NCBI GenBank assembly: GCA_046541715.1
Contig: JBKHCS010000003.1
Span: 13,795-77,794 of the forward strand
Direction of reading: 5' to 3'
Source: CAYPUT01 sp046541715
GTDB taxonomy: Bacteria; Spirochaetota; Spirochaetia; DSM-27196; PWMO01
DNA: 64,000 nucleotides
This document shows, piece after piece, positions 1-9,448 of the stretch. The position numbers and the translations under genes are program-made. Position 1 is the first letter of the stretch. Each line of letters begins with the position of its first letter. The notes under the pieces were generated by a model, which was not told the origin of the DNA, did not search any database, and was given only the letters and a program-made list of their open reading frames with translations.

Positions 1-300
1 TCCTCTTAACGCACGATGGTGGACCCCAAAGCTCTCTTCGATCGGGGGACTCGCCCAGATAGCCGCCGGGACTGCGGTCTTCTTCGTTCCCGCTCTCATC
101 GGGCCCCAGCGATGTCTTTGCTTACGGCCGAATGGGGGGCCGCCGTCGATAATGGTTGACGCTTAGAGTCAATGTTGCAGCGTGGGGAACCACCGGGCCC
201 GGGGCATGTTCGGCGCCTTTGTGGTCGTCGCGGATTAGTCGCCTGCGGAGTTTCCCGAGCCACCCGGGAACCCGAGCCTTGGGACGAGACAGTCCGATTC
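1..300. other. left-edge region without a confident gene
   Basis: I see no convincing complete gene here. A plus-strand frame is open from base 2 to a TAG at 164-166 and would encode about 54 residues with a hydrophobic stretch near its middle; it could be the C-terminal end of a gene starting outside the window, but random open frames of this length are common at this GC content. A short inverted repeat TTGAC-N7-GTCAA lies at 156-172. No terminator with a T-tract is evident for the minus-strand gene that ends at 301. Confidence 0.3.
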
Positions 301-1965
301 CTAGTAGTCAAACCCGCTCTGTCCGATAAACTCCCGGAGTATCGAGTCGTAAGGAACGTTGCGCTCCGGAATTCCGACGAAGTTGTCGAGGAATCCCATC
401 AGGCGGATTGCCTCGTGGTAGACGTCGTGATGCGGCTTGACCATGGTCAACAGAGGCCAGGCGTAGTTTCTCAAGACCGCCAGCTCGTAGTCGAGGGCCG
501 AATTAAAGGCTACGTCGGCAGAATCCTGGTACGGGAAGATGTTGCGGTTTTCTCCCCGGCGAACCGAAGGCCACATGTGCAGAGTATCTAAGGCGCTGTG
601 GCCCCTAAACTGGTAGTCCCGGACCATTCGACGGATAAGCCGGTTATCCGTGGTGGGGATACGGGTGTGGTCGTCAAGGTTCAGCTGGGTCAACGCCGAA
701 ACGTAAACCTTGAACTTGTTCTGCGCGCTTACCCGGGGAGTCAGTTGATCGTTTAGCCCGTGGATTCCTTCGAGAATCAGGATCCCGTTATCCCGCAGAC
801 GAATCGGGGTATCGCTCGTAACCCGGCTGCCGGTCTTGAAGTCGAACACCGGCATACGAACCTCTTCCCCTTCGAATAGCGCCAGTAGCTGCTCGTTCAA
901 GAGGGTGACGTCGATTGCTTTGAGGCTCTCGAAATCGTAGTTCCCCTCTTCGTCCCGGGGCGTCTGCTCCCGGGGAACAAAGTAATCGTCGAGAGAAACG
1001 GCGACCGGGACTCGGCCTGCGGCCCGGAGCTGGATTTCGAGTTTCTTCGCGAAGGTCGTCTTTCCCGACGACGAGGGACCCGCTATCAAGACCATCCGAA
1101 CCTGGCTCTCGGCGACGATTCTGTCGCCGATTTCGGCGATCCGTTTGTTCTGAAGCGCTTCGGCTACCCAGATGAACTCACGGATGCCTCCTGACACCAC
1201 GCGGTCGTTCAAGCGCCCGGCTGAACCGACGTCGAGAATTCGGCCCCACTCCTTGTGTTCTTGATACACCGAGAAGAGGAGGGGGCTACCCCGGAAGGTG
1301 CCGAGCTCTCTCGGGTCACCCTCTCCCCCGGGAAACCGGAGAATAAAGCCCCCCTCGTAGATTTCGAGGGCAAAGGTCTTGAGGACACCGGTCCTAGGCG
1401 CCAAGGGACCATGGGCAAGATCCATGATTCCGCCGCAGGTATACACCGCCACTTTCGAAGCATTCTTGTGTTTTACCAGGAGTGCCGTATCCATCATGCC
1501 GCGGTCTTCGAAGGAACGGATGGCGTCTTCGTAGGCTAGATAGCAGCGTGTTATCTCCAAGTCCTCTTGGACCAGGCTCCTCATCCGCTTCTCGACCTGA
1601 GCCAACGTCGCGGCGTCGACGGTCTGTTCCTCCCCGAGGGTATAGTAGTAGCTATCCCCGAGGCTGTGGCCGATCACAAGGTGCATCTGTGGCGCGATCT
1701 CGTGGAAGGCCATGGCCAGCAGAAAGCAGAGGCTCCGGCGATAGACTCGGCGACCCTCGGTCGAATCGATCGTGACCGGTTCTAAGCGGGCGTTCACCTC
1801 CAAGGGGTACGAGAGGCTGGTAATCTCGTTATTGACCCGCATAGCCATAAGGTTTATGTCCGCCGGATCGGTACCTGCGGCGCGCATAGCCTCCGAAATA
1901 CGAATTCCGGCAGGAGCCGAAAAGGGTCCCGCTGTTCCAAGATGATAGGTGATGTTCGAAATCAT
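301..1965 (-). CDS. uridine kinase-like nucleoside kinase with N-terminal TGS/ThrRS-like region
   Basis: A 554-residue two-part protein. The N-terminal ~270 residues resemble the TGS and second additional domain of threonyl-tRNA synthetase, including a HSLGDSYYY segment near residue 100. The C-terminal part is a uridine kinase/phosphoribulokinase P-loop domain: Walker A GPSSSGKTT at about 296-304, then SLDDYF, and ILEGIHGLN as the Walker B region. Proteins of this architecture are annotated as nucleoside (uridine) kinases in spirochaetes and Firmicutes, but their true substrate is poorly defined. The ATG overlaps the stop of the upstream HD-GYP gene as ATGA, so the two are translationally coupled. 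The kinase fold is clear; uridine as substrate is inferred. Confidence 0.85.
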   Translation of the reverse strand: MISNITYHLGTAGPFSAPAGIRISEAMRAAGTDPADINLMAMRVNNEITSLSYPLEVNARLEPVTIDSTEGRRVYRRSLCFLLAMAFHEIAPQMHLVIGHSLGDSYYYTLGEEQTVDAATLAQVEKRMRSLVQEDLEITRCYLAYEDAIRSFEDRGMMDTALLVKHKNASKVAVYTCGGIMDLAHGPLAPRTGVLKTFALEIYEGGFILRFPGGEGDPRELGTFRGSPLLFSVYQEHKEWGRILDVGSAGRLNDRVVSGGIREFIWVAEALQNKRIAEIGDRIVAESQVRMVLIAGPSSSGKTTFAKKLEIQLRAAGRVPVAVSLDDYFVPREQTPRDEEGNYDFESLKAIDVTLLNEQLLALFEGEEVRMPVFDFKTGSRVTSDTPIRLRDNGILILEGIHGLNDQLTPRVSAQNKFKVYVSALTQLNLDDHTRIPTTDNRLIRRMVRDYQFRGHSALDTLHMWPSVRRGENRNIFPYQDSADVAFNSALDYELAVLRNYAWPLLTMVKPHHDVYHEAIRLMGFLDNFVGIPERNVPYDSILREFIGQSGFDY

Positions 1966-3125
1966 GATCTGGGGTCGAGGAGCTCCTGACTCTCCTCCGG
2001 ACTCAGGGTCCGGACTATCTTGTACTGCTCTTCCACGGTTCTAACGCTCGGCTGATCGGCATAACGGTGCCCCTCGGCCGATACGATCAACCGGACGATC
2101 GGGGCTCGGGGGTTGTCATTGTTGCTCTCGACCACCATGCCACGGTAGCCGTTGGTGAGCTCGACGTAGGTTCCCAAGGGAAAGATCGACAGGTTCGAGA
2201 CGAGGGCTCTCAGAACGTGCTCGTCGTACTTGGTGCCGCGGCCCTGTATGAGCTCGAGAATCGCCTGGTGCGGATCGCCGGCCGTCCGGAAGGGCCGTTC
2301 GGCCGTCTGGGCGGCGTAGGAACCGGCGACCGCAATTATTTTGGCGTACTGGGAGATCCGTTCGGCCGTAAGGCCCCGGGGGTAACCCGTGCCGTCGAGG
2401 TTCTCCCGGCATTCGAGAACCGCGAGACATACGCTCAAGGGAAAGGAGTACTGCTTAAGAATCTTAAACCCCAACACGGTGTGTGCCAGAATGGCCTTTC
2501 GTTCCTGGGGCGTAAGCTCCTTGGAAGACATGTAGACTTGAGGGGGAAGGCGGATCATTCCGATCTCGTGCAGGATGGCCGCCGTACCGAGCTCGATAAG
2601 CTTGTGGGCCGGAATTCTCAAGGTGGCACCGATAGCCGTGCTCAGAATGGTGGTCCGTACGGAATGCTCGACGATGTAGTTCTTATCGAGATTTCGCAAG
2701 GCGCTGAATCGCAAGAGGTACTTTCGGTGCGACTTCACCATCTCGACGAGCTCCTTGATCCGTTCGGACACGGTCCGCTGGGAAAGCTCGTTCTTCGTGA
2801 CGAAGTTGGTAAAGGTCTTCTCGGTAAAGTTGAGCATCTGGGCGTAGGTGCTCTGGGCTTCCTTGAGGAGCTCGCGTTCCTTTACCCCCTGCTCGAGATC
2901 GATGAGGGGTGCATCCTCCGCAGCGTCGGTAATCGGGGCCGTGGGTGATTCGTCCACCGGATTTCCTTCGCAGAGAAGAGAGGAGTAACCCCACTTGACG
3001 AGTCTATTGCGCAGCTCGTCGGTCAGAGGAGTCTCCGGTGAGAGAAGGATGTACTTCTCGTCGAGGAAGACGGGTTGGGTAAAGTATTTTCCACTCGTGG
3101 CGTTCTGCAATGCTAAGCGGTTCAT
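1962..3125 (-). CDS. degenerate HD-GYP domain protein
   Basis: A 387-residue cytoplasmic protein. Residues ~150-300 align with the HD-GYP cyclic-di-GMP phosphodiesterase fold (RIPAHKLIELGTAAILHEIG, then DGTGYPRGL). Key ligands differ from active family members: the HD pair is H186-E187, the HHE of HHExxDGxGYP is C239-R240-E241, and the usual VAD is VAG at 266-268. The GYP tripeptide is kept. The N-terminal ~140 residues are a variable region often seen before HD-GYP domains. It is the first gene of a two-gene unit with the kinase. Loss of several metal ligands suggests a non-catalytic or altered role, such as nucleotide binding or scaffolding (inference). Confidence 0.8.
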   Translation of the reverse strand: MNRLALQNATSGKYFTQPVFLDEKYILLSPETPLTDELRNRLVKWGYSSLLCEGNPVDESPTAPITDAAEDAPLIDLEQGVKERELLKEAQSTYAQMLNFTEKTFTNFVTKNELSQRTVSERIKELVEMVKSHRKYLLRFSALRNLDKNYIVEHSVRTTILSTAIGATLRIPAHKLIELGTAAILHEIGMIRLPPQVYMSSKELTPQERKAILAHTVLGFKILKQYSFPLSVCLAVLECRENLDGTGYPRGLTAERISQYAKIIAVAGSYAAQTAERPFRTAGDPHQAILELIQGRGTKYDEHVLRALVSNLSIFPLGTYVELTNGYRGMVVESNNDNPRAPIVRLIVSAEGHRYADQPSVRTVEEQYKIVRTLSPEESQELLDPRS

Positions 3126-3135
3126 CCCGCTCCCG

Positions 3136-3164
3136 TTGACCCCCTATATCGTTTTACTTATGCT
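3136..3164 (+). promoter_or_regulatory. sigma-70 type promoter
   Basis: TTGACC at 3136-3141, 17-nt spacer, TATGCT at 3159-3164, in the divergent gap before the gene at 3189. Good match to consensus; untested. Confidence 0.5.
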
Positions 3165-3188
3165 AGCGCTATTATAGAGCACTTCCTT

Positions 3189-4025
3189 ATGAAGTTTAAG
3201 ATTATCTTCATCATCTTCAATATCGTCATTGTCGCCTCTTTCCTCTTCATTTTCTTTATGCCGGCGATATTCCTCGGTTGGGAGTACAGTCGTCTCTTTT
3301 GGTCGAGTAACTGGATCCTCGGAGCCGCCTTTGTTGCGGTGCTCGGAGGGCTCAACGCGTACTTTCTGTCGAATTGGAAACTCTTCGCGTACCTCGAGCG
3401 GGAGGAATGGCCGCGGCTGATCGACTATCTCGAAGACCAGGTCTACCGGAAACGACGGTTCAATCGCCAGCGGATACGCATCCTCATCAACGCCTACATC
3501 GTGTCCTCCAGGACAGATGCTATTACGAAGCTGGAAGAGTTCCTCCGGACCGAGAAACCGCAGATTATTCCCCGGTTTTCCCTTGCTCTCGGGGTTCCTC
3601 ACCTTCTCAGGAACGATCCTATCGATATGGAGCTTTACTACGGGGAGCTGAAAGACAAGAAACAGACGAATGACCCACTCTGGGTTCGCTGGAGTTACGC
3701 CTTTGCGCTCATGCTCGGAAAAAAGGCGGAGCCGGCGCGAAACGAGCTTTTGAGCATCGCCGGCGACGCAAAGGATCCTATCTTGCGTCTTCTGACTGCC
3801 TACCTTCTCGACGCCTACGCGTCCCAGGATCAGGATGTCCAGAATGTCGTGGTCGAGACGGTTCGAGCCGTCACCGGCAGCTACACCCTCGCCGCCTGGC
3901 GAAAGGAAGTCGAACGCCGGCGGAGCAATATCCAAATCGTGGTCCTCTCCAAACTAATCGACGATGCCACCGCCTGGGCCTTCGAGACGAAGAGTCCCGG
4001 TGGCTCTCCCGGCGCAGCGCGCTGA
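3189..4025 (+). CDS. membrane-anchored protein of unknown function
   Basis: 278 residues. Two hydrophobic segments (about residues 4-25 and 36-58) form an N-terminal membrane hairpin, followed by a ~200-residue soluble domain rich in helices with repeat-like spacing (for example WVRWSYAFALMLGKKAEPARNELL), reminiscent of TPR/SEL1-type solenoids. I do not recognise the family. No Shine-Dalgarno precedes the ATG; the nearest upstream sequence is pyrimidine-rich. It ends 34 nt before the aminotransferase start and is probably co-transcribed with it. Function unknown. Confidence 0.7.
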   Translation: MKFKIIFIIFNIVIVASFLFIFFMPAIFLGWEYSRLFWSSNWILGAAFVAVLGGLNAYFLSNWKLFAYLEREEWPRLIDYLEDQVYRKRRFNRQRIRILINAYIVSSRTDAITKLEEFLRTEKPQIIPRFSLALGVPHLLRNDPIDMELYYGELKDKKQTNDPLWVRWSYAFALMLGKKAEPARNELLSIAGDAKDPILRLLTAYLLDAYASQDQDVQNVVVETVRAVTGSYTLAAWRKEVERRRSNIQIVVLSKLIDDATAWAFETKSPGGSPGAAR

Positions 4026-4059
4026 TATTTCCAGCCTCTCGGCAACAAGGACAGAGAAA

Positions 4060-5292
4060 GTGGCGGACACGATCAAACCAGGAACCTACATCAAGTCTCA
4101 CAAATTGGACGAAGTCCTCTACGACATCCGAGGCCCGGTTCTTTCCGAAGCCCAGCGCCTCGAGGAGGAGGGCTTCAAGGTCCTCAAACTGAACATCGGA
4201 AACCCCGCGCCCTTTGGCTTCGACGCCCCGGACGAGCTTTTCCACGACGTTATCGTGAATCTCCGGAACGCCCAGGGGTACAGCGACAGCAAGGGGCTCT
4301 TTAGCGCCCGAAAAGCCGTCATGCAGGACTACCAGCAGAAGGGGATCCTCGGGGTCGAGATCGACGACATCTACATCGGCAACGGGGTTAGCGAGCTTAT
4401 CGTCATGGCGATGCAGGGTCTTTTGAACGGCGGGGACGAGATTCTCGTTCCTTCCCCGGATTACCCGCTGTGGACCGCGGCGGTCACCCTCTCCGGGGGG
4501 AAGGCCGTCCACTACCTCTGCGACGAGTCTTCCGATTGGGTTCCGGACATGGAAGACATCCGGAGCAAGATAACCGGCCGAACCAAGGGTATCGTCGTGA
4601 TCAACCCGAACAACCCGACGGGAAGCGTCTATCCCCTCGAGATTCTCGAGGAGATTCACAAGACCGCCTACGAGCACGGCCTGATCGTCTTCGGGGACGA
4701 GATCTACGAGAAGATTACCTACGACGAAGCCGAGCACGTCAGCCTGGCGACGATTTGCGATGATTTGTTCTGCGTCACCTTCAACGGGCTCTCGAAGGCG
4801 TACCGGGCCGCAGGCTTCCGGGCCGGGTGGATGGTCATTACCGGGCGGAAGATGCTCGGAACCGACTACCGGGACGGCCTCGATCTCTTGGCCAACATGC
4901 GCCTCTGCTCGAACGTACCGGCTCAGTTCGCCATCCAGGCTGCCCTTGGGGGATATCAGAGCGTCAACGAGCTGGTCCTCCCGGGAGGACGCCTCTTCGA
5001 GCAGCGAAATCTCGCCCACCGGATGCTCAACGAGATCCCCGGGGTGAGCTGTACGCTTCCCAAGGGAGCCCTCTATCTCTTTCCGAAGCTCGATCCGGGA
5101 CATTTCGGGATTACCGACGACGCCCGCTTCGTTTTCGACCTCTTGACCGAAACGAAGGTACTGGTTGTGCAGGGGAGCGGATTCCACGCCGCGGATAGAC
5201 ACCACTTCCGGATCGTCTTTCTTCCGGACACGAAGACCTTATCAGCGGCAATCGAAGGGATCGCGGACTTTCTCTCCTGGTACCGCCAGTAG
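4060..5292 (+). CDS. alaA: AlaA-type alanine aminotransferase
   Basis: Class I/II PLP aminotransferase of 410 residues, most like the AlaA/AlaT group that makes alanine from pyruvate and glutamate. The substrate-binding and PLP motifs are present: NPNNPTG (NP region), DEIYEKI, and the Schiff-base lysine in NGLSKAYRAAGFR at about K246, followed by the C-terminal arginine region HFRIVFLP. I chose the GTG at 4060, preceded by AAGGA at 4047-4051, rather than an upstream in-frame ATG at 3964 that lies inside the previous gene and adds a tail not seen in the family. Exact amino-acid specificity is inferred from similarity. Confidence 0.88.
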   Translation: MADTIKPGTYIKSHKLDEVLYDIRGPVLSEAQRLEEEGFKVLKLNIGNPAPFGFDAPDELFHDVIVNLRNAQGYSDSKGLFSARKAVMQDYQQKGILGVEIDDIYIGNGVSELIVMAMQGLLNGGDEILVPSPDYPLWTAAVTLSGGKAVHYLCDESSDWVPDMEDIRSKITGRTKGIVVINPNNPTGSVYPLEILEEIHKTAYEHGLIVFGDEIYEKITYDEAEHVSLATICDDLFCVTFNGLSKAYRAAGFRAGWMVITGRKMLGTDYRDGLDLLANMRLCSNVPAQFAIQAALGGYQSVNELVLPGGRLFEQRNLAHRMLNEIPGVSCTLPKGALYLFPKLDPGHFGITDDARFVFDLLTETKVLVVQGSGFHAADRHHFRIVFLPDTKTLSAAIEGIADFLSWYRQ

Positions 5293-5378
5293 AAAGAGCC
5301 TGGGAGGACAAACCCGCGTCATACCTCGCCTTGACCGCAGCCTCGGCGCATCGGTACAATGCGCGAGCACAAGGAAAC

Positions 5379-6854
5379 ATGAAGGTACGAGTACGATACG
5401 CGCCGTCGCCGACCGGTCTCCAACACATTGGAGGGGTCAGGACCGCCCTTTTTAACTACTTTTTTGCTCGCAGCGCCGGCGGCGCCTTTATCCTCCGTAT
5501 CGAGGATACGGACCAGGAGCGTTTCGACCCCCGGGCTCTCGAGGACATCTACGAGACCTTTGACTGGCTCGGGATCTCCTGGGACGAAGGGCCGGATGTC
5601 GGCGGCGACTACGGTCCCTACGTACAGTCCGAGCGGGTGGAGCTCTACCGGAAGTATGCCGACCAGCTGGTCGACGCCGGAAAGGCGTACTGGGCCTACG
5701 ATACCGCCGAAGAGCTCGAAGCAATGCGGGCCGCCCAGGGCGGGAAGGGACCGGGGTACGACCGCCGGGGCCGCGACCGGAGTACCGAGGAAAACGAGCG
5801 GAGAAAGGCCGAGGGTGTCCCGGGGGTGGTGCGCTTTAGAGTGCCCCTCGAAGGCACAACCGAGACGCAGGATCTGATCCTCGGCCGGATTAAGCGTAAG
5901 AACGCCGATATCCCGCCGGACCCGGTGCTCCTGAAGTCCGACGGTTTTCCCACCTACCACCTCGCGAACGTCATCGACGACCATTCCATGGAGATAAGCC
6001 ACATCCTCCGGGCCCAGGAGTGGGTCTCTTCGGCCACTCTCCACGTGCAACTCTACCGTGCCTTCGGGTGGCAGCCTCCGGAGTATTGCCATCTCCCCAT
6101 GGTCCTCGGGAAGGACGGGCAGAAGCTCTCGAAGCGACACGGCGCCACCCAGGCCCTGGAGTTTCGAAAAGCCGGCTACCTCCCTGAGGCGGTCTTGAAC
6201 TACGTGACCCTCCTCGGATGGTCCTACGACGACAAGCGGGAGTTCTTTACCAAGAGCGACCTCGAAGAGCTCTTCTCTCTGGAAAAGATCAACAAGGCAC
6301 CGGCGGTCTTCGACTACAAGAAGCTCGAGTGGTTCAACGGCAACTACATCCGGGAGCTCTCCCCGGAGGAGCTCTACCGGCGGATTCTTCCCTACCTGGT
6401 GGAAACGCGGCTGGTTGCCGATCCGCCTAGGGAGGCGGAGAAAGACACAATCTTCGGAGCACTCCCTTTGATCCACGAGCGGCTAAAGCTGCTCTCGGAC
6501 GCCCCGGACCTGCTGCGCTTTATACTGACCGAGCCACCGACGGCACCGCCGGAAGAGTTTCTCGGCAAAGGGATGACCCTCACCGAAGCCTACGAGTATC
6601 TTAAGATCTCCCGGGAGCTTCTGGTCGACTTCGACTCCCGGACCGAAGAAGAAAACGAGGAGATCTTCCGCCGGAAGGCCGAGGAAATCGACGCGAAGGT
6701 CGGTCGGCTCTTGACGCCCCTCCGGGTAGCTGTTACCGGTTCCAAGGTCTCGCCGCCGCTTTTCGGCTCGATAGCACTCCTGGGAGGCGAGGCCGCCCTC
6801 CGGCGGGTCGACACCGCCCTTACGATTCTGAAAAACGAGGAACTAGATGGCTGA
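5379..6854 (+). CDS. gltX: glutamyl-tRNA synthetase
   Basis: Class I aminoacyl-tRNA synthetase of 491 residues that charges tRNA-Glu. It has the N-terminal RYAPSPTGLQHIGG motif (the HIGH-type signature) and KLSKRHGA (KMSKS type) near residue 250, then an anticodon-binding domain. The ATG at 5379 is chosen because AAGGA lies at 5371-5375 and the protein then starts at the canonical MKVRVRYAPSPTG. It heads a run of three synthetase genes; its end overlaps glyS by 8 nt. A separate GlnRS is not seen here, so it might also mischarge tRNA-Gln for a GatCAB route (inference from bacterial norms, not visible in sequence). Confidence 0.95.
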   Translation: MKVRVRYAPSPTGLQHIGGVRTALFNYFFARSAGGAFILRIEDTDQERFDPRALEDIYETFDWLGISWDEGPDVGGDYGPYVQSERVELYRKYADQLVDAGKAYWAYDTAEELEAMRAAQGGKGPGYDRRGRDRSTEENERRKAEGVPGVVRFRVPLEGTTETQDLILGRIKRKNADIPPDPVLLKSDGFPTYHLANVIDDHSMEISHILRAQEWVSSATLHVQLYRAFGWQPPEYCHLPMVLGKDGQKLSKRHGATQALEFRKAGYLPEAVLNYVTLLGWSYDDKREFFTKSDLEELFSLEKINKAPAVFDYKKLEWFNGNYIRELSPEELYRRILPYLVETRLVADPPREAEKDTIFGALPLIHERLKLLSDAPDLLRFILTEPPTAPPEEFLGKGMTLTEAYEYLKISRELLVDFDSRTEEENEEIFRRKAEEIDAKVGRLLTPLRVAVTGSKVSPPLFGSIALLGGEAALRRVDTALTILKNEELDG

Positions 6855-8193
6855 ACAGGTTACGAACGATACAAAGACAATGGAGAGCATCGTCTCCCTC
6901 TGTAAGCGGCGAGGGTTCGTCTTCCAGAGCTCGGATATCTACGGCGGGCTCTCTTCCGCATGGGACTACGGTCCCATGGGCGTCGAGCTCAAGAACAACA
7001 TCCAAGCCTTCTGGTGGAAGGAGATGACGCAGCTCCACGACAACATCGTCGGGCTCGACGCGGCCATTATGATGCACCCCCGGGTCTGGGAAGCCTCGGG
7101 GCACGTCGAAAGCTTCTCCGACGTCATGGTCGAAGACACCGTCACCAACGAGCGTTACCGCCTCGATCTTCTGACCGAAGAAGAGCAACGGACCATGACA
7201 AGCCCGAACGGCAATCCGCTCTCGGAGCCGAAGCAGTTCAATCTGATGTTCAAGACCCACCTCGGGCCCGTGGTCGATTCGGGGTCCGTCGTCTACCTCC
7301 GGCCGGAGACCGCCCAGGGCATCTACGTCAACTACAAGAACGTCCTGCAGACCGCCCGGGTCCGCATTCCCTTCGGGATCGCCCAGGTCGGAAAGGCCTT
7401 TCGGAACGAGATCGTCACCAAGAACTTTATCTTTAGGACCTGCGAGTTCGAACAGATGGAGATGCAGTACTTCGTCCATCCTTCGGAAGACCAGAAGTGG
7501 TTCGACTTCTGGCGGGAGCAACGGATAGACTATTACAAGCGGATGGGCGTCCGGCCGGAGAAGCTCCGTTGGCGGGAGCACGGCCCCGACGAGCTCGCCC
7601 ACTACGCCAAGGCGGCCTTTGACATCGAATACGAGTTTCCCTTTGGGTGGAAGGAGCTCGAAGGCGTCCACAACCGGACCGACTTCGACTTAAAGCGCCA
7701 CATGGAATACTCCGGAAAGGACCTGGAATATCTCGACGACCAGAGCCGGGAGCGCTACGTCCCCTACATCATAGAAACTTCCGCCGGACTGACCCGAAGC
7801 GTGTTGATGGTCCTTGCGGACGCCTACGAAGAGCAGGAGATCGGGGAGAACGATGTCCGGACGGTGCTTCATCTACATCCCCTGGTCGCTCCGGTCACCG
7901 TCGCGGTCTTTCCCCTGGTCAAGAAGGACGGCCTCGCAGAGAAGGCTCAGGAGATTCAGAAGGCCCTCAAGGCGCACTTCATGACCTTCTACGACCAGAG
8001 CGGCGCCATAGGCCGTCGCTACCGTCGGCAGGACGAAGTGGGTACGCCCTTCTGCGTAACCGTCGACTACGAGACGATGGAAAAGGGGACCGTAACGGTT
8101 CGCCACCGCGACTCCATGGAACAGACCCGGGTTCCGGTTGATGAGCTCGTTTCGACGATTCGCACCGCCATCGACAACTACCGGCGGACCTGA
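6847..8193 (+). CDS. glyS: glycyl-tRNA synthetase, single-chain class II type
   Basis: 448-residue homodimeric GlyRS of the eukaryote/archaea/Gram-positive type. Visible features are the opening ESIVSLCKRRGFVFQSSDIYG, the GLSSAWDYGPMG motif, class II motif 2 (GKAFRNEI), motif 3 (ETSAGLTRSVLM) and the C-terminal anticodon-binding domain (VAVFPLVKKDGL and following). It overlaps gltX by 8 nt and is followed after 12 nt by tyrS, so all three are probably one transcript. The length is normal for the family. Confidence 0.95.
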   Translation: MAEQVTNDTKTMESIVSLCKRRGFVFQSSDIYGGLSSAWDYGPMGVELKNNIQAFWWKEMTQLHDNIVGLDAAIMMHPRVWEASGHVESFSDVMVEDTVTNERYRLDLLTEEEQRTMTSPNGNPLSEPKQFNLMFKTHLGPVVDSGSVVYLRPETAQGIYVNYKNVLQTARVRIPFGIAQVGKAFRNEIVTKNFIFRTCEFEQMEMQYFVHPSEDQKWFDFWREQRIDYYKRMGVRPEKLRWREHGPDELAHYAKAAFDIEYEFPFGWKELEGVHNRTDFDLKRHMEYSGKDLEYLDDQSRERYVPYIIETSAGLTRSVLMVLADAYEEQEIGENDVRTVLHLHPLVAPVTVAVFPLVKKDGLAEKAQEIQKALKAHFMTFYDQSGAIGRRYRRQDEVGTPFCVTVDYETMEKGTVTVRHRDSMEQTRVPVDELVSTIRTAIDNYRRT

Positions 8194-8205
8194 GGCGTCG
8201 CAAGG

Positions 8206-9447
8206 ATGATTCTTGAAGAGCTCCGGGCTCGGGGCTTTTTTCAGCAGTGTACCGATTTCGACGCCCTCGGAGCCCAGCTGGAGAAGGAGCCGACCACGGC
8301 CTACGTCGGCGTAGATCCGACGGGTCCGAGTCTTCACGCCGGCCATCTGGTCCCCATTATGGCGATGATCCACTTTGCCCGGGCAGGGCACAAGCCGATC
8401 ATCCTGATCGGCGGCGGCACCGCGAAAATCGGCGACCCCTCTGGGAAGACCGAGATACGCAAGATGCAGACCGAAGAGACCATCGCCGGGAACGCCGCCG
8501 CAATCCGGAAGCAGATAGAGGATCTCTGCAGAAGTCTCGACGTGGACCTTACCTTTCTGAACAACGCCGAATGGCTCGACTCCCTCAACTACATCGCCTT
8601 TTTGCGGGACATCGGGCGCCACTTCTCGGTGAACCGGATGCTCTCCTTCGAAACCTACAAGCGCCGATTGGAGACCGGCCTCTCCTTTATCGAGTTCAAC
8701 TATCAGTTGCTCCAGTCCTACGATTTCTTGGTGCTCCACGACCGACATGGCTGCCGCCTCCAGGTAGGGGGGGACGACCAATGGGGCAATATCGTCGCCG
8801 GGGCGGACCTGATACGCCGGACCACCGGGGACGACAACATATACGGACTTACCTTCCCCCTCGTTACCCGGGCCGACGGAAAGAAGATGGGTAAGACCGA
8901 GGAAGGCGCGGTATTTCTCGATCCGGCTCTGTTTCCGCCGTACGACTTTTTTCAGTACTGGCGGAATGTCCCGGATTCCGACGTTCGGCGGTTCCTATGC
9001 CTCTACACCTTCCTCCCGATGACCGAGATCGACGCCTTGGCGTCCGGCGACATAAACCAGGCGAAGGAACGTCTGGCATACGAGCTGACCCGGCTGATCC
9101 ACGGCGAGACCGAGGCCACCGCGGCCCGGGACGCGGCGAAGGCCGCCTTTAGCGACGCGGGAGGCGGCGACCGCTCCGCGATTCCGGCGACCCCGGTCGA
9201 CGCACGGGAGCTCGATGGGGGAATACCGGCCCTGGAGGTCTTTACCCGTTCCGGGCTTTCCGCCTCGAAATCCGAGGCCCGGAGGCTGATCCGCCAAGGG
9301 GGCGCCCGGATCAACGACCGGAAGATCGAAAACGAGGAGACCCTCATCGACGCGACCTGGCTCGAATCCGGGGAATTGCTCCTTCGGGCGGGAAAGAAGC
9401 GGTACCATCGGATGACCGTCGATTCGGAAGAAGACACCGGGAGGTAG
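8206..9447 (+). CDS. tyrS: tyrosyl-tRNA synthetase
   Basis: 413-residue class I synthetase of the bacterial TyrRS family. HAGHLVP near residue 45 is the HIGH motif; KMGKTEEG near residue 227 is the KFGKT/KMSKS motif. The Tyr-binding regions (SYDFLVLH, GGDDQWGNI) are intact. A C-terminal S4 RNA-binding domain occupies roughly residues 345-400 (SGLSASKSEARRLIRQGGAR). It is followed after 1 nt by an ABC transporter permease gene, an unusual continuation of a synthetase operon. Confidence 0.95.
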   Translation: MILEELRARGFFQQCTDFDALGAQLEKEPTTAYVGVDPTGPSLHAGHLVPIMAMIHFARAGHKPIILIGGGTAKIGDPSGKTEIRKMQTEETIAGNAAAIRKQIEDLCRSLDVDLTFLNNAEWLDSLNYIAFLRDIGRHFSVNRMLSFETYKRRLETGLSFIEFNYQLLQSYDFLVLHDRHGCRLQVGGDDQWGNIVAGADLIRRTTGDDNIYGLTFPLVTRADGKKMGKTEEGAVFLDPALFPPYDFFQYWRNVPDSDVRRFLCLYTFLPMTEIDALASGDINQAKERLAYELTRLIHGETEATAARDAAKAAFSDAGGGDRSAIPATPVDARELDGGIPALEVFTRSGLSASKSEARRLIRQGGARINDRKIENEETLIDATWLESGELLLRAGKKRYHRMTVDSEEDTGR

Positions 9448-9448
9448 C

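Noticed and set aside
3871..5205. Long minus-strand open frame of 444 residues opposite the aminotransferase gene
   Set aside because: It is antisense to a clearly conserved enzyme; long antisense frames are expected at this GC content and the translation has no recognisable motif.
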